Shown: positions 17,201 through 26,017, numbered from the stretch's first letter. The stretch: 39,471 nt of DNA from Trichodesmium erythraeum GBRTRLIN201 (GCA_018457135.1 JAGGDU010000082.1:1-39471), one strand, 5' to 3'. Notes: generated by a model from the letters alone, not told the origin. Program-made: numbers and translations.

Positions 17201-17738
17201 TCACTTCCAACATTTGACCAATACTTTCCACTATCCTCTGAAGCATCTCCCGATAATTTGGGGCAGAGCGAATAGTATTAGTAACTGCGTATAGAAGAGA
17301 TTCTTGCTGAAGAGCACGACGTAGTTCCTCAGTATGGGATTTTAGGACATTGTGGGTGTCAACTCCCTGCTTTACTAATGCTTTAAGCTCATGATCATCC
17401 CAAGGTTTAGTTACATATTTAAAGACCTTACCAGAGTTTATTGCTTCTACTAAGTCTTCTACATCTGTATACCCAGTCAAAATAATCCTAATAGTATTAG
17501 GATATTTTTCAGCAGTAAGACTTAAAAATTCTGTACCACTCATTTTGGGCATTCGTTGGTCTGAAATAATTACAGCTACTTCCCCAGATTTTTCCAGAAC
17601 TTCGAGGGCTTCTGAACCACCTTCGGCTCGTAGCACCTTGTAGTTTTGGAAAAAGGTGCGGTACAGAAGATCTAAATTATATGGTTCGTCATCGACAACC
17701 AAAATTTTCGTTTTAGGTTTTTCTTGTCTGAAACTCAT
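14220..17738 (-). CDS. cyaC: CyaC-type hybrid sensor kinase / adenylate cyclase
   Basis: 1172 aa. Domains in order: receiver 1 (about 10-125; D60, K111), GAF (about 150-315), GAF (about 335-515), histidine kinase (H545 in ISHEFRTPL; N660, DTGIG, GSGLGLA), receiver 2 (about 815-930; D864 in ITDLMMP, K916), and a class III cyclase (about 975-1165). The cyclase metal ligands are D986 (FSDIVGF) and D1030 (VGDAVMAIYG). Adenine recognition uses K1026 and T1108. The transition-state pair is N1115 and R1119. The Lys/Thr pair marks the class IIIb, bicarbonate-responsive adenylate cyclases, like Spirulina CyaC, whose layout is the same. It makes cAMP under two-component control. The protein is soluble, with no membrane segment. 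The start has ggagag eight bases before ATG. It is a single-gene transcript, possibly reading into tRNA-Gly. Confidence 0.93.
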   Translation of the reverse strand: MSFRQEKPKTKILVVDDEPYNLDLLYRTFFQNYKVLRAEGGSEALEVLEKSGEVAVIISDQRMPKMSGTEFLSLTAEKYPNTIRIILTGYTDVEDLVEAINSGKVFKYVTKPWDDHELKALVKQGVDTHNVLKSHTEELRRALQQESLLYAVTNTIRSAPNYREMLQRIVESIGQMLEVNLAICCPFQDNHGEDEWFAIYQDQEHNSKQSTNNNLPKIPQEILASLIWKTDTVEIISDTKNHEKLKGETVEAQKRQQAYLEANVYSSLIVPLFSRSELIAVLALHQCGEYRNWLDYEVQLLITVTDQAALALSQARAYEQLRSLAQRETLVNTITTAIRSSLNPQEIFTAITQELGQALEVDGCALSLWTEADEYVQTVGLYDAQAKSSVSTTEVEALSDQSVMETQVSNDENFLISMNLPQSVVPISSNPVLGELLKTKKTVAISDLNKHQKLDKSDLPLRSNSRALMVVPLIVDGEIIGSISLRNNSYERQWQASEIELAEALASQAAIAVQQSRLYQTTRKQAERLLEADRLKTEFFQNISHEFRTPLTLMIGLLEEAVNYQQDLPLESSAIALRNSRRLLRLVNQLLDLQRLDAGRMQPSFRPCSLVDLCRNIVESFTPYCQKKELSLVTDFSDTCLLVYLDVEKFDKVIYNLLSNAMKFTPAGGSIRISIESSQEYCLLKVEDTGIGIRQEQIPFLFQRFRQAEGSANRSYEGSGLGLALVKELVELHGAQISVESVYGQGTTFKVWMRTGKSHLPVAQVLETPAEFDATKLAVELADVEAELQEVEDLQTVDQQESIATVNYDDMAVTTILVVDDNPDLRNYVSRILRKSNFNVVLARDGAEGFEFAEIHHPHVIITDLMMPVVSGLDLIKMIREEKQLRGTPIILLTAKADEDTRIEGVERGADAYLSKPFNDRELLAEVRNLLVLKENERHMQELNYYLTESVLQRFLPSEMVQRAAAGELVLDFTPETRLVTVLFSDIVGFTRMSNILQSSRIADLLNEYLAEMTRAIFANGGTVDKFVGDAVMAIYGSPEELTPQEQARRAVASAQAMLKALDKLNERWQNLQLIGSNGVPPVRFRCGIHQGNAVVGMFGGPKRSDYTAIGPSVNIAARLEEAAEPNTILVSATVAQYLDSRMVKKYGFLKLKGIDEDILGFLVSRSPISEN

Positions 17739-18494
17739 GCACCGCTCTCCGTGCTTTCAGGTCAGTTATAATAAATTATTATTTCGCAGGTACAGTATAG
17801 ATATAACTCCATTCCGCTTCCCTACTGATTGATAGATGGCCAATCATATCTATTTAATCAACCAAGAAGCCTTATTTCTTCACTTTGGTATTTGTTTAAG
17901 TGAAAAAGGCTACTTCCATAGTAATATTGCGGTTCAAAATTAAATAAGATACAATAAAAGCTTGAATTAACAAGCTTTTCAGCTTTAAATATGTACCTCA
18001 TTCTTCAGAGAAATGCTATAGTTGTGATTAAAGGTTCACTCCATTAAATTTGTAATATTTATAAATGAGTGTTTGTTTGTAAGATTCAATTCTTGAACAT
18101 TTTATAATAGTTTTTTATTCAGAACAAAAACTGTTTCTTTTTAGAACAAAATCAACTAAATTTGATATATTTTATCATTTTTTAACCTTTCTCCACACAT
18201 TACTTTTTTCCCATATAGTAAATTTTATTTGGCCTTTTTTTATCAATTACCCCCTTGCTATCCCTTTAATTTAGTATACTCAAGCCTGTGAAAAAATTTA
18301 TTAGAATCATCTATTAATTGTAACCAGTTTTCATATTTTCATACAAAAATTACGATTTATCTTTAAATCTATTTAAAACTTTAATCTGAATTTAAGCAGA
18401 ATACCTGTGTTCTTAGGTAAGTTTTCTACCCGATGCCAAGGTGAAAGATAACACAATATAAGAGAACTATTATAACAATACCAAGGGATTATTA
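17739..18494. other. Non-coding stretch upstream of cyaC
   Basis: No gene seen. It contains a perfect hairpin, aaaagcttg / caagctttt with a six-base loop, at 17956-17979. Next to it is gtacctcattcttcagagaa (from about 17993), resembling gtacctcatttatctgaaat at about 12872. Otherwise AT-rich sequence with stops in all frames. Confidence 0.5.
17956..17979. repeat. Perfect hairpin upstream of cyaC
   Basis: The nine-base arms aaaagcttg and caagctttt flank the loop aattaa. In plus orientation a T-run closes it, so it could act as a weak terminator. It could also be part of a repeat remnant. There is no gene on the plus strand nearby that needs a terminator. Confidence 0.4.
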
Positions 18495-18713
18495 TCATGA
18501 ATGAAGAATTTCATCAATGTATTCCTTGAATTTTTCAACACTAACACCAAATCTACTGAGTATGAGAAGGTATTTTTTTTCACTTTCAGCCATTACTAAA
18601 TCAGGGGTTTGGCGATAAAAAAATCCGGCTTTTATACCATAATTTCGTATTATACTATCTCTTGAAAATAATACTACCAACTGAAGGTATTCAACTAGGA
18701 CTGGATAAATCAC
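18495..18713 (-). CDS. Hypothetical short protein
   Basis: 72 codons from a GTG. The C-terminal half (ESEKKYLLILSRFGVSVEKF) looks like a helical protein tail, but nothing is recognised. There is no ribosome binding site, an in-frame stop lies just upstream, and the surroundings are non-coding. It may be a 3' remnant of a lost gene. Confidence 0.2.
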   Translation of the reverse strand: MIYPVLVEYLQLVVLFSRDSIIRNYGIKAGFFYRQTPDLVMAESEKKYLLILSRFGVSVEKFKEYIDEILHS

Positions 18714-19490
18714 AGAAATTAGTTAACAATGAAATTACCTCAATAAATAGTATTTAGAAATATAAAACTTTAATATACTTAATTTTTTTGACAATTGCTC
18801 TTAGAATATAACAGTTAAGTAGTTGTTCCAAATTAATTACACATCTATACAAGCTAAATTATTCACCTTATTGTGTTTTAAAATAATTAGGCTTAGCTAA
18901 AAAAACTGAAAGAATTTACTTAAATATTACTAAATATTTTTTTTTAATGTAAAATAATTTGGTATTAGTTAGTTCAAAATGAATAATTTTGAGTGATTAA
19001 GGGTAGAAAAATTGAAAATAGCAATTCTGACTACATCTTCTCTAATCCCCATATATTCATTACTCTGTGCCTCAATCCAATCCTGTCTGCCTGCCTCTTA
19101 CCCTCCCCATAAATATATTCAGCAAGTCCTAACTAATTAGAATAAGTAAATAAGAATATAACGCCACTTATACACATAATAAATTCCATGAAAAAACACT
19201 TTTTTTTCTAATAAACTTTGGTAAATTTATCATAAAAATTGTTAGAAAATATTATCTTGGTTTCTGTACTAATTTAGTTAAATAATTTACTAAAATGTTG
19301 TTGTAGTTACAGCCAATAGTATACCTATATGCTCAGATACACTATTAATTTATATAAATTCACAATTGTTCTTTTCTAGGGCATTAAAATTGTTTATTCA
19401 ATAAAAGCTAAAATTTCATTTGCAAATAGTCATATTGATATATAAATACTTATAGCAATACACTATTACTCCATATTAAGTAGGTAGATG

Positions 19491-19527
19491 TGAAAAAACT
19501 AGCTATATTAAGATTTATATATTAACT
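19491..19527. repeat. Dispersed repeat, copy 2
   Basis: gaaaaaactagctatattaa followed by gatttatatattaac. It aligns along its length with copy 1 (2291-2326) and copy 3 (19721-19757). Confidence 0.4.
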
Positions 19528-19720
19528 TCAAGCTCTTCTACAGATTTGATTTGAGTTTAATTTACATTTTATTACATAGCAACCAATTTCAACACCGACT
19601 TACTTAGACGAAAAACACATGATGATGTATATTAGTAAACTATATCTTAAATAAGATAAATCTTCGTATTTTTCAAAGTGAGATTATACACCAATAAATA
19701 TAGAAGAGTCCATCGAATCA

Positions 19721-19757
19721 GTAAAAAAGTTTGGCTATTCAAGATTTGTATATAAGC
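19721..19757. repeat. Dispersed repeat, copy 3
   Basis: gtaaaaaagtttggctattc followed by aagatttgtatataagc. It is the same repeat as at 2291-2326 and 19491-19527, with several substitutions. Confidence 0.4.
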
Positions 19758-19849
19758 ATTTTTTCAATCTATGTCTCTCAAAATGAATAGCTCGTGGTAG
19801 TTAATTATAGACATTTTTAATTTATATAGATATAGTTTTTAAGTATATT

Positions 19850-20500
19850 GTGAATCCTTTATTTTTTTTCTCAAAGTCTGTTAAACCTCAAGTCAGAAAA
19901 TATCATCAATTTGACTTTTCAATCCGCATTGCTAAACCACAGGACCTCAAGAGTATTTCCGAAATATTAACTAATAGTTTTCATTCCCGTAAAGGAATTA
20001 TGGGTTATATTTATCCTTTTTTACAAGTAAGTATTTACGAAGATTTACGTAATCGTATCGGCTCTAAAAGTGATCATTATTTATGTATTATTGCTATGCT
20101 TCTCAAAGAGACTAAGTCTACTGAGAATTTATCTGCTCTTGAGGGCCATGATTTGGTGGGAACTGTAGAAATTAGTATACGGTCACTTCAGCAGAATAGA
20201 CTTTTGTTGATAAATCCTTGGCAGTTAGATAATCTTGAGTATGCTTACTTGTCAAATTTAGCTGTTGATCCTGATTATAGAAGACTAGGAATTGCCCAAC
20301 AGTTGTTAAATTTTTGTGAACATAAGGTGTTAGAATGGGGGTTTTCTGAACTATACCTTCATGTATTAGAAAATAATCATAGTGCCCAGAGACTTTATTA
20401 TAAAGCTGGTTACAGATTAGAAGAAGCTGAGTGGACTTTTGGCTCTCTACTATTTGGGCAACCCCGAAAGTTACTTTTGCGTAAATCTTTTTCAGGTTAA
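19850..20500 (+). CDS. GNAT-family N-acetyltransferase
   Basis: 216 aa from a GTG start; no upstream ATG is available in frame. The GNAT fold is clear: N-terminal strand FSIRIAKPQDLKSISEILT, acetyl-CoA loop AVDPDYRRLGIAQQLL (the R/Q-x-x-G-x-G/A pattern, with LGIAQ), and motif B ENNHSAQRLYYKAGYR. The middle carries a longer insert (about 85-115), as in the cyanobacterial and plastid GNAT proteins that acetylate protein or amine substrates. The substrate is not predictable. It is a single gene in AT-rich surroundings, with no clear ribosome binding site. Confidence 0.82.
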   Translation: MNPLFFFSKSVKPQVRKYHQFDFSIRIAKPQDLKSISEILTNSFHSRKGIMGYIYPFLQVSIYEDLRNRIGSKSDHYLCIIAMLLKETKSTENLSALEGHDLVGTVEISIRSLQQNRLLLINPWQLDNLEYAYLSNLAVDPDYRRLGIAQQLLNFCEHKVLEWGFSELYLHVLENNHSAQRLYYKAGYRLEEAEWTFGSLLFGQPRKLLLRKSFSG

Positions 20501-20521
20501 GATTTAATCTGCATCCATTAG

Positions 20522-20767
20522 TCAAAACTTAAGTATAAATAAAAAATCAGGAATTAGGAGAAAATAATATTGATTAAAGCTCATAGTAATAGCATATTCC
20601 AATGAAGCAGGTATCCAAATACATGAGCTAAAAATTACTAGACCCAAAAAAGATTTCTTAGATAGCAACAATTTTGGGCTTGAGCAAAACGTCAATGTAA
20701 AAAGGATAGCAACCCCCAAAAAGACTGGAAAGAAATTGAAGTAAAAATATAGATCTTTGCTACACAT
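20522..20767 (-). CDS. Possible small membrane protein
   Basis: 81 codons with two or three hydrophobic segments (FFPVFLGVAILFTLTFC, SFLGLVIFSSCIWIPASL, YYFLLIPDFLFIL). There is no ribosome binding site at its ATG, and no family is recognised. It converges on the acetyltransferase gene. AT-rich DNA can produce such hydrophobic frames by chance, so this is a weak call. Confidence 0.22.
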   Translation of the reverse strand: MCSKDLYFYFNFFPVFLGVAILFTLTFCSSPKLLLSKKSFLGLVIFSSCIWIPASLEYAITMSFNQYYFLLIPDFLFILKF

Positions 20768-20941
20768 GATGGACTAAAACTAGCTGAACAATATGAGCCT
20801 CAGATAAAAAGATATATTATGTTCTTATGCTAGATATAGGACATAATATTTTGGAGATTGTGAAACAATAACAGATGCATTAAAAAATATAAAAAAATAA
20901 CCTAAATAAATCAGTAAGATAAAATTTTATACCTAATCTTT

Positions 20942-21124
20942 ATGACTACTCAAGTACCACAAATAGCTGTGAAATAAGAAATAAAATTTTAATGGTTTAT
21001 TATCATCAGTGCCATAAAAGCGATTAATACTAATAATAATAATGCCTTAAAAACTATTATTAGTAATGTCGGCGGTGTAATTATATTTATAGTAGCAATT
21101 ATATTTAATCAAGAAAAAAATTAA
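20942..21124 (+). pseudogene. Decayed small membrane protein gene
   Basis: One frame from ATG (20942) to TAA (21122-21124) reads MTTQVPQIAVK, stop, EIKF, stop, WFIIISAIKAINTNNNNALK and then a hydrophobic helix (GGVIIFIVAIIF) ending NQEKN. Apart from the two internal TAA codons it is a coherent one-helix peptide of about 60 aa. It is probably a dead small membrane protein gene; no family recognised. Confidence 0.4.
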
Positions 21125-21414
21125 TCCTAAATTTGATGTATTTTGGTAGGTTAGAGCATCAAAATAAAAAATTTAGGCGTAGTAAGGTAGCAAATTATTA
21201 GGGAAAGTAATGGAGCTACCTATATTTCAAAATCCAGCAGAATGAATTACTAGAATAATTGACATCTACTAAGCTCCTTATTGATATAGATTTTGATGAG
21301 CCATAACGAGAGCTAGTTTAATATTTTGTTTATGAATTAGCTCTTTATTTTTAGCAGTTAGAACCCAAGTAAAATTCAATAAAACACTCCTAATTCAACT
21401 ATATTTTACTTAAA

Positions 21415-23526
21415 TTAATTACCAAAATTTTCAGGTAATTCTATCTTAAGGTTTCTCAGCAAAAAAGCAAATTCATCTGTAATTTCTGCAATTATTTTCG
21501 TAGTAGGTTTTCCGGCTCCATGACCTGCTTTAGTTTCAATTCTAATTAACACTGGATGATCTCCTATATGAACTTCTTGTAAGGTAGAAATAAACTTAAA
21601 ACTATGAGCTGGAACAACCCGATCATCATGGTCAGCAGTAGTAATAAAAGTTGGAGGATAAGATGTTTTTGGCTTTAAATTATGTAGAGGAGAATAAGCA
21701 TATAAAGCTTTAAATTCTTCGGGATCATCTGGGGAACCATACTCAGCAGTCCATGCCCAACCAATAGTAAATTTATGGAAACGTAACATATCCATTACTC
21801 CTACTGCGGGTAAAGCAGCACCAAATAATTCTGGTCTTTGAGTTATACAAGCACCTACTAATAAACCACCATTACTAGCACCAGTAATAGCTAACTTTGG
21901 AGAAGAAGACCAATTATTTTCTATCAACCATTCAGCAGCACTAATAAAATCATCAAATACATTTTGTTTTTGTTGTTTTATTCCTGCTTGATGCCACCCT
22001 TCACCATATTCTCCACCTCCACGAATATTGGGCACTGCGTAGACTCCCCCCATCTCTAACCAAATTAATCTACTAATAGAAAAGTTAGGAGTCAGAGAAA
22101 TATTAAATCCTCCATATCCATAAAGAATAGTTGGGTTATTGCCATCTAGTTTTACACCTTTTTTATGAGTAATAAACATGGGGATGCTTGTACCATCCTT
22201 ACTACTATAAAAAACTTGCTTTGTTTCAAATTGATTAGGATTAAAATCTACATTTGACTGACGATAAATTTTACTTTCACCACTCACCATATCGTAATGA
22301 TAAATAGTTGAGGGAGTTGTGAAACTAACATAACTATAAAATGTGCTTGTGTCGTGACGTCTACCATAAAAACCAACTACTGAACCAATGCCAGGTAATT
22401 CTACATTTCTGACTGGGGAACCATCAAGATTAAATATTTTTATCTGAGTATGAGCATCTTTTAAATAGAAAGTAACAAACTGATTATTAAGTGTTCCTAT
22501 CCCTTGCAATGCATCTGTAGCTTCAGGAATAATTTCTTGCCATTTATTTTGATTTTCTCCTCTCACTAAAGAAGGAGATGGAGGGTTGTTAATATCAATG
22601 GCAATAACTCGTCTTTTTGGAGCATTTAAATCTGTGAAAAACCAAAAAATATTCTGATAATTATCTATCAAAAGGTATTCAGCTTCAAATTCGCTAATAA
22701 GTTCCACTATTGGCGCATTTGGTATACTTAAATCCTGATAAAAAACTAGATTTTTGCGTTCTGTACTTTGCCAAACTGTAATAATTAAATACTTATTATC
22801 TTCTGTGACATGACAATTAAAACTCCATTCTTTTTGTTCAGGTTTTTCATAAATTAGTACATCATTATCTTGAGAAGTTCCTAAACTATGATAGTAAACC
22901 TTATGTAAATAGTTAGTATCTTTTAACTTCCCTTCTTTTGGTTGTTCGTAACGACTATAAAACAGACCCTGATTATCATTTTTCCAAGTTGGTATATAGA
23001 ATTTAATCCATTGCAAAACATCCGGGAAATGTTCTCCAGTATCAATATTTTTGATGCGCCATTCTTGCCAGTCTGAACCAGACTTGGAAATACCATAGGC
23101 GATATATTTGCCATCTTTACTAATAGCAATTCCTGAAAGAGCGACTGTTCCATCTTCTGAGAATTGGTTAGGATCTATCAAAACTTTTGGTTCTGCATCT
23201 AGAGTAGGCAATGTATATAATATACTTTGATTTTGTAAACCATCATTTTTATAATAGAAGTAGCGATCGCCTTCTTTAAATGGGACACTATATTTTTCAT
23301 AATCCCAGATTTTAGTTAGTCGTTTTTTGATAGTTTCTCCTTCGGAAATTTCTGCCAAATAGTTAAAAGTAATTTCATTTTGAGATTTTACCCACTCTTT
23401 AGTTTTTTCTAAGTTAGGGTCTTCTAACCATCGATAAGGATCTGCAACTTCAACACCGTGATAATTTTCTACTGTATCTGTTTTCTCAGTGATAGGATAT
23501 GTTAAAGGTTGTTTTTTCTCTTTCAT
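21415..23526 (-). CDS. Prolyl oligopeptidase family serine protease
   Basis: 703 aa, normal length for prolyl endopeptidase (family S9A). The N-terminal part, about 1-75 (DPYRWLEDP), is the helical start of the catalytic domain. A seven-bladed propeller follows (about 80-440), then the alpha/beta-hydrolase domain. The catalytic triad is visible: S551 in GASNGGLL, the Asp in ADHDDRVVP (634/635) and H669 in AGHGAGKP. RGGGEYGEGWH supports substrate binding. It should cut after proline in short peptides. No signal peptide, so probably cytoplasmic. Residues 313-324 (NNPPSPSLVRGE) look like an inserted repeat in a surface loop. The gene follows a partly decayed tandem duplication of its own 5' end (23711-24181) on its upstream side. 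Confidence 0.93.
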   Translation of the reverse strand: MKEKKQPLTYPITEKTDTVENYHGVEVADPYRWLEDPNLEKTKEWVKSQNEITFNYLAEISEGETIKKRLTKIWDYEKYSVPFKEGDRYFYYKNDGLQNQSILYTLPTLDAEPKVLIDPNQFSEDGTVALSGIAISKDGKYIAYGISKSGSDWQEWRIKNIDTGEHFPDVLQWIKFYIPTWKNDNQGLFYSRYEQPKEGKLKDTNYLHKVYYHSLGTSQDNDVLIYEKPEQKEWSFNCHVTEDNKYLIITVWQSTERKNLVFYQDLSIPNAPIVELISEFEAEYLLIDNYQNIFWFFTDLNAPKRRVIAIDINNPPSPSLVRGENQNKWQEIIPEATDALQGIGTLNNQFVTFYLKDAHTQIKIFNLDGSPVRNVELPGIGSVVGFYGRRHDTSTFYSYVSFTTPSTIYHYDMVSGESKIYRQSNVDFNPNQFETKQVFYSSKDGTSIPMFITHKKGVKLDGNNPTILYGYGGFNISLTPNFSISRLIWLEMGGVYAVPNIRGGGEYGEGWHQAGIKQQKQNVFDDFISAAEWLIENNWSSSPKLAITGASNGGLLVGACITQRPELFGAALPAVGVMDMLRFHKFTIGWAWTAEYGSPDDPEEFKALYAYSPLHNLKPKTSYPPTFITTADHDDRVVPAHSFKFISTLQEVHIGDHPVLIRIETKAGHGAGKPTTKIIAEITDEFAFLLRNLKIELPENFGN

Positions 23527-23544
23527 ATTATTGAATAGTGAATG

Positions 23545-23710
23545 ATTAGTTTAATCTTAGAAGTAAATTTACCTTTGATCAAGTTTTTTATAAATTTAGC
23601 TTTGACATTCTCGCTAAAATGCTAAAATTCAGATCATATACAAGATAAATTAAACCTTTAGAAGAGCTACTTTTTCTATTATTTAGGAGCTTTTTAATAC
23701 TTTTTTTATC
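23545..23710 (-). pseudogene. Decayed copy of the 3' end of the ATPase-nuclease gene
   Basis: It aligns with 24200-24365. Shared runs include acctttgatcaagtttttta against acctttatcaagtttttgtt, and ttttctattattta in both. Numerous substitutions and stops destroy the frame. It lies between the peptidase start and the dead peptidase fragment and is the left half of the tandem duplication. Confidence 0.75.
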
Positions 23711-24181
23711 TGCCATTATTGCCAAGATAAACCAGCTTTATAAATACCATAAACGATATATTTAGCATCTTAAATAATAGCAATTCTTCAAAGATAAACT
23801 GTTCTATCTTCTGAGAATTTATTGGGGTTTATCAAAGTTTTGGTTTCTGGGTATAGAGTAGGTAAAGTCTATAAAAGAATTTGATTTTGTCAACCATCAT
23901 TTTTGTAATAGAAGTAGCGATCGCCTTATTTAAAAGGAATACTATATTTTTCATATTCCCAAATTTAAGTTAGTCATTTTTTTATAGTTTTAACTTAGGA
24001 ATTTTCTGCCAGACAATTAAAAATAGTTTTATTTTTAGACTTAACCCAACCTTGATTTTTTTTCTGATTTAGGGTCTTCTAATCATTGATAAGGATAGAA
24101 AATTTGAATGCCATAACAATTTTCTACTGATCCTGCTTTATCAGTAGCAATATATGCTAAAAATTATTTTTATTATTTTAT
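23711..24181 (-). pseudogene. Decayed copy of the 5' end of the prolyl oligopeptidase gene
   Basis: It aligns base for base with 23056-23526. Shared runs include catcatttttgtaatagaag against catcatttttataatagaag, followed by tagcgatcgcctt in both. Equivalent to peptidase residues 1-157. Stops such as aatttaag (for agattttag) and small indels remove the frame. The HIP1 octamer has survived in both copies. Confidence 0.82.
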
Positions 24182-24211
24182 ATTTTTGATTTGTTAATCA
24201 GTAATTTAACC

Positions 24212-26014
24212 TCAGAAACAAATTTCACCTTTATCAAGTTTTTGTTGCAGTTTTGCTTCTATACTATTGTTAAACTTCAGGTCAAATACTAGATCAGCTA
24301 AATCTCTATAGGGATCATTTTTTCTATTATTTATCAGCTTTTTTCTTTTGTCAGCCCTAATACGCAAACCTTTGAAAGCAATTTCTAACTCAGCTTCACT
24401 TGCTGTATTGATATTAATAGTAGTTGATACCTTTGAATCTAATGATGAAGTTGGTTTTGTTTCAATACCTTTATTTCTAGTTGAACTTGTTAAATTTGGT
24501 AATTTAGTTGATACTTTATCAATAACTTTATCTGCTTGAATAAATTCTATATTTTTCAAATCTAGCTTTCTTTTCAGAAGTTCTGAACATGAAGGAGCAA
24601 TAATAAAAGCTAAGTCTGGAGGAACATCTTCTGAAGGGTATGGCCTAAAGTCTAAATCATCTAACCAGGAACTAAAATCATCCAAGTGGCCAAGAATCAA
24701 TTTATAATTTTTCGCTTCACCAAAAGCTCTAGCTATTATTCTATCATTATGCAGCAATTCTACATAACAATCTAAAGCGTGTTTTTGTCTAGTTTTTTTG
24801 CCTTGAAGTACTTTTGTAGTTTCAACTGCTGATAGTGTATATGCTTTCTTAATTAAATATTTTTCCCATCTTTTTTGACATTCTGCTTTGACTAATTCAC
24901 GAGCATCACCTTCAAATTTTTGCTCTTCTGCTTCGGAAAAATACTTTTCATGTATTTCTAGAACTTTTCCTGAATAATAGTTACAAAATTCTCGGAAATG
25001 TTTATCAAATTTCAAGGGTATATTTTGAATTTCTTGCCAGGCTTTATGAAATTTTTTATATCCTTTATATGCTCCTTTTAACCTTTCATCAATCTCTTGT
25101 TTAATCATCATAAATTCTTTCTTAGAACCTTTACTAAGATTAATTACAGACTCTTTTACCAAGCTTTTTAATACAAAGTCTCCTTCAATTAAAGAACTTA
25201 CATTAACTGATGTACCTACCAAATAAATTAGTAGAGGAATATTTCCTCCAAATTTCTGAACAGTATGCTTTAGTAATGCTCTAAAAATAACTCTAGTTTC
25301 TTCTAGATCTTGAGGAAATTTTGCTAATGAATCTAATTCATCTATTAGATATACAAAAGTAAAGCTAGGGTCTACTCTTGTGACTTGGGATATCACATCA
25401 AAAAATAACTCTACCAAATTTACTTCAATTTGGTTGAAAAGTTTATTAAATTTTGAGAGGAAAGGATTTAATTTTACCTCCTTTTTAATTCCTGTATTTA
25501 ATAACGACTCTGCATCATATTCTGCAAGGATATTTTTAGCAACTTCTTTTACAGATGGTAATAGCTTTTGATTATGTATTAACGTCCAAAAAGTATACCC
25601 TAAAACATAATGGTAAAATTTAACGCTAAAATTATGATTACTACGAACTGTCCGCAAACTATAAAGTGGAAACTTAACTACTACAGAATGGTTTTCATAA
25701 TTTGCCTGAGTTTGTATTAACTTATGCAAATAATTTAATAGGGAAGTTTTACCACTGCCAAGAGGTGCCGCCACGAATCTAAATGTAAAATATCTATCAT
25801 CAAAAGTATGTTCAAGATCGTCTTGAAGTAGTTCTGTTATATTTGATATTGAGGACTTGCGAGATATACTTTGAGCTGTAATATAACCTTCACCGTCTTT
25901 CCCTGGTAATCTTACATCACGTTCAATCCAAATATCTTCTACATAACCTTCTCCTGGTTTAATTTCGTTTAAAAAATTTCTAATATATCTTTTTTTTCCT
26001 GCATCTTCCGGCAT
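24212..26014 (-). CDS. P-loop ATPase fused to a PD-(D/E)XK-like nuclease and a C-terminal helix-hairpin-helix
   Basis: 600 aa. Residues 60-300: P-loop ATPase with Walker A APLGSGKTSLL (83-93), Walker B FVYLIDELDSL (220-230) and a sensor-like strand LIYLVGTSVN. Residues 300-400: helical, charged. Residues 412-495: a restriction-endonuclease-like strand pattern with D415 (LDCYVELL) and the E-x-K motif E433-A-K435 (AFGEAKNYK), then DLAFIIAPS. Residues 500-532: a Ser/Thr-rich linker. Residues 533-575: helix-hairpin-helix of ComEA type (ININTASEAELEIAF, DPYRDLADLV), expected to bind DNA. The arrangement recalls archaeal ATPases with a C-terminal DUF234 nuclease, but the HhH tail is unusual. The upstream winged-helix gene ends three bases before its ATG, so the pair is one operon. 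Likely DNA-processing or phage-defence module (inference). Confidence 0.8.
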   Translation of the reverse strand: MPEDAGKKRYIRNFLNEIKPGEGYVEDIWIERDVRLPGKDGEGYITAQSISRKSSISNITELLQDDLEHTFDDRYFTFRFVAAPLGSGKTSLLNYLHKLIQTQANYENHSVVVKFPLYSLRTVRSNHNFSVKFYHYVLGYTFWTLIHNQKLLPSVKEVAKNILAEYDAESLLNTGIKKEVKLNPFLSKFNKLFNQIEVNLVELFFDVISQVTRVDPSFTFVYLIDELDSLAKFPQDLEETRVIFRALLKHTVQKFGGNIPLLIYLVGTSVNVSSLIEGDFVLKSLVKESVINLSKGSKKEFMMIKQEIDERLKGAYKGYKKFHKAWQEIQNIPLKFDKHFREFCNYYSGKVLEIHEKYFSEAEEQKFEGDARELVKAECQKRWEKYLIKKAYTLSAVETTKVLQGKKTRQKHALDCYVELLHNDRIIARAFGEAKNYKLILGHLDDFSSWLDDLDFRPYPSEDVPPDLAFIIAPSCSELLKRKLDLKNIEFIQADKVIDKVSTKLPNLTSSTRNKGIETKPTSSLDSKVSTTININTASEAELEIAFKGLRIRADKRKKLINNRKNDPYRDLADLVFDLKFNNSIEAKLQQKLDKGEICF

Positions 26015-26017
26015 AAT

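Larger units (their letters stand above)
18714..19849. other. Long AT-rich non-coding stretch
   Basis: No gene seen. It carries two copies of the dispersed repeat also found at 2291-2326 (at 19491-19527 and 19721-19757) and a heptamer-like run, ctgtctg, cctgcct, cttaccc, at about 19083-19103. Very high A+T elsewhere. Confidence 0.5.
23056..24365. repeat. Tandem duplication of about 655 bp, two diverged copies
   Basis: Unit 1 (about 23056-23710) and unit 2 (about 23711-24365) are the same segment. For example, the tagcgatcgc in catcatttttataatagaag-tagcgatcgc recurs 654 bases later (23261 and 23915), and acctttgatcaag / acctttatcaag are 656 apart (23571 and 24227). Each unit holds the 5' end of the peptidase gene and the 3' end of the ATPase gene. 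In unit 1 the peptidase part is intact and the ATPase part decayed; in unit 2 it is the reverse. Confidence 0.85.

Noticed and set aside
20942-21124. TAA readthrough or recoding in the small membrane gene
   Set aside because: No known recoding of TAA in cyanobacteria and no structure to support it; pseudogene is simpler.
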